From: Phycisphaerales bacterium
Lineage (GTDB): Bacteria; Planctomycetota; Phycisphaerae; Phycisphaerales; UBA1924
Length of the DNA: 5,087 nucleotides
Direction: 5' to 3'
NCBI GenBank assembly: GCA_016764015.1
Contig: JAESSR010000081.1
Location: 1-5,087 of the forward strand
Part shown: one piece after another, positions 4,501 to 5,087 of the stretch
How positions within the stretch are numbered: the stretch's first letter is position 1
Layout of the letters: every line of letters begins with the position of its first letter
The notes under the pieces: generated by a model
Databases searched by the model: none
What the model was told of the DNA's origin: nothing
What the model saw: only the letters and a program-made list of their open reading frames with translations
Program-made: the position numbers and the translations under genes

Positions 4501-5087
4501 TCAAGATTTATTGATCGTCAAAGGCGTGGTGTGCCCCATCCGTGTCGCCGCCATCTTTTCCCAGCCACTGCCAAGCTCACCTTCAGGATCAGGAGGCACA
4601 ATGTCCACCTTCTTCTCGCCGAGCTTTACTTCGCCCGATTGAACCTTGGTCTGGAAATCTTTACATTCCTTGAGCAAGCGATCGAGGATTTCGGTTTCGG
4701 GAACCGTCGCGACCTTCTCGCCTTGGACATAAATAATGCCCTTGCGATCGCCCGCGAACACCGCGACATCCGCGCCCTCAGCTTCGCCCGGCCCATTGAC
4801 CACGCATCCCATCACGGCGACCTTCATCGGCACAATGATCTTGGCGGCGAGCAAGTCTTTGACATCCTGCACAAGCGAGAAAAGATCAACCTGGATTCGC
4901 CCGCAGGTTGGGCACGCGATGAGCTCGGCCCCGATGCGTTCACGCTTGCCGATGGTGTAAAGCAGTTCGAGCCCGTCTTCGACTTCATAGATCGGATCGT
5001 TGGCGTACGAGATCCGGATCGTGTCGCCGATGCCGTTGGCCATGAGCGTACCCAGCGCAACGACGCTGCGGATACGCCCCGTTTCCA
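4501..5087 (-). CDS. ispG: IspG, 4-hydroxy-3-methylbut-2-enyl diphosphate synthase, C-terminal half
   Basis: IspG (GcpE) is the penultimate enzyme of the MEP isoprenoid pathway. It reductively converts methylerythritol cyclodiphosphate to HMBPP using a [4Fe-4S] cluster, in the cytoplasm. The visible 194 residues begin inside the protein with 'ETGRIRSVVALGTLMANGIGDTIRIS', match the family throughout and end at a TGA at 4503-4501. The cluster ligands are present: two Cys in 'LIACPTCGR' (visible residues 58 and 61), the third in 'MGCVVNGPGE' (94) and its Glu (101), equivalent to E. coli Cys270, Cys273, Cys305 and Glu312. The N-terminal TIM-barrel half lies beyond the right edge, so the ATG at 5043 is internal, not the start. 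After the last conserved region there is a charged tail of about 35 residues ending 'TTPLTINKS', longer than in E. coli. The GNAT gene follows after 74 bp. Identification is very secure. Confidence 0.97.
   Translation of the reverse strand, partial: ETGRIRSVVALGTLMANGIGDTIRISYANDPIYEVEDGLELLYTIGKRERIGAELIACPTCGRIQVDLFSLVQDVKDLLAAKIIVPMKVAVMGCVVNGPGEAEGADVAVFAGDRKGIIYVQGEKVATVPETEILDRLLKECKDFQTKVQSGEVKLGEKKVDIVPPDPEGELGSGWEKMAATRMGHTTPLTINKS

Noticed and set aside
4259..4642. 127-codon plus-strand frame across the GNAT-ispG gap
   Set aside because: It runs antisense through two well-identified genes and shows no recognisable domain.

Overview
The window looks like a chromosomal segment of a mid-GC bacterium (roughly 50-55% G+C by eye), most likely a planctomycete of the Phycisphaerae type. 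The lineage guess rests on the appearance of the proteins: a DUF2617-like protein with an 'RPLHPE' motif, a large HEAT-repeat protein paired with a small membrane protein, and the style of the IspG C-terminus. There is no rRNA or other marker gene to confirm it. I see no mobile element, CRISPR array, tRNA or rRNA.

Layout. (1) 1-504, minus strand: the first 168 codons of a small conserved protein, probably DUF2617, running off the left edge. (2) 505-766: a divergent intergenic region rich in dyad symmetries. It carries a perfect TTGACA hexamer inside a palindrome (minus strand), two overlapping small inverted repeats, and a perfect DnaA-box 9-mer near a putative -10 for the rightward gene. (3) 767-3334, plus strand: a two-gene unit encoding a 749-residue HEAT-repeat protein and, starting immediately after its stop codon (TAGATG), a 105-residue single-pass membrane protein. 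A weak hairpin plus T6 tract follows. (4) 3350-5087, minus strand: three genes in the order ispG (C-terminal half), a GNAT acetyltransferase and a Fur/PerR-family regulator, with gaps of 74 and 75 bp. The regulator converges on the plus-strand pair with only 15 bp between the stop codons.

Functionally, IspG is a housekeeping Fe-S enzyme of the MEP isoprenoid pathway. The Fur-family protein has all five residues of the PerR regulatory metal site but lacks all four cysteines of the usual structural zinc site, and it ends in a His-rich tail encoded by an imperfect tandem repeat. An oxygen-labile Fe-S enzyme upstream of a probable peroxide/metal sensor is suggestive, but no regulatory link is demonstrated here. 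The HEAT protein and its membrane partner are the least understood part: tight coupling suggests a scaffold and a membrane anchor acting together.

The whole window is strongly enriched in GATC and especially CGATCG. I found no convincing complete novel system. The best candidates for follow-up are the HEAT/membrane-protein pair, the Cys-less PerR-like regulator and the dyad-rich divergent intergenic region.
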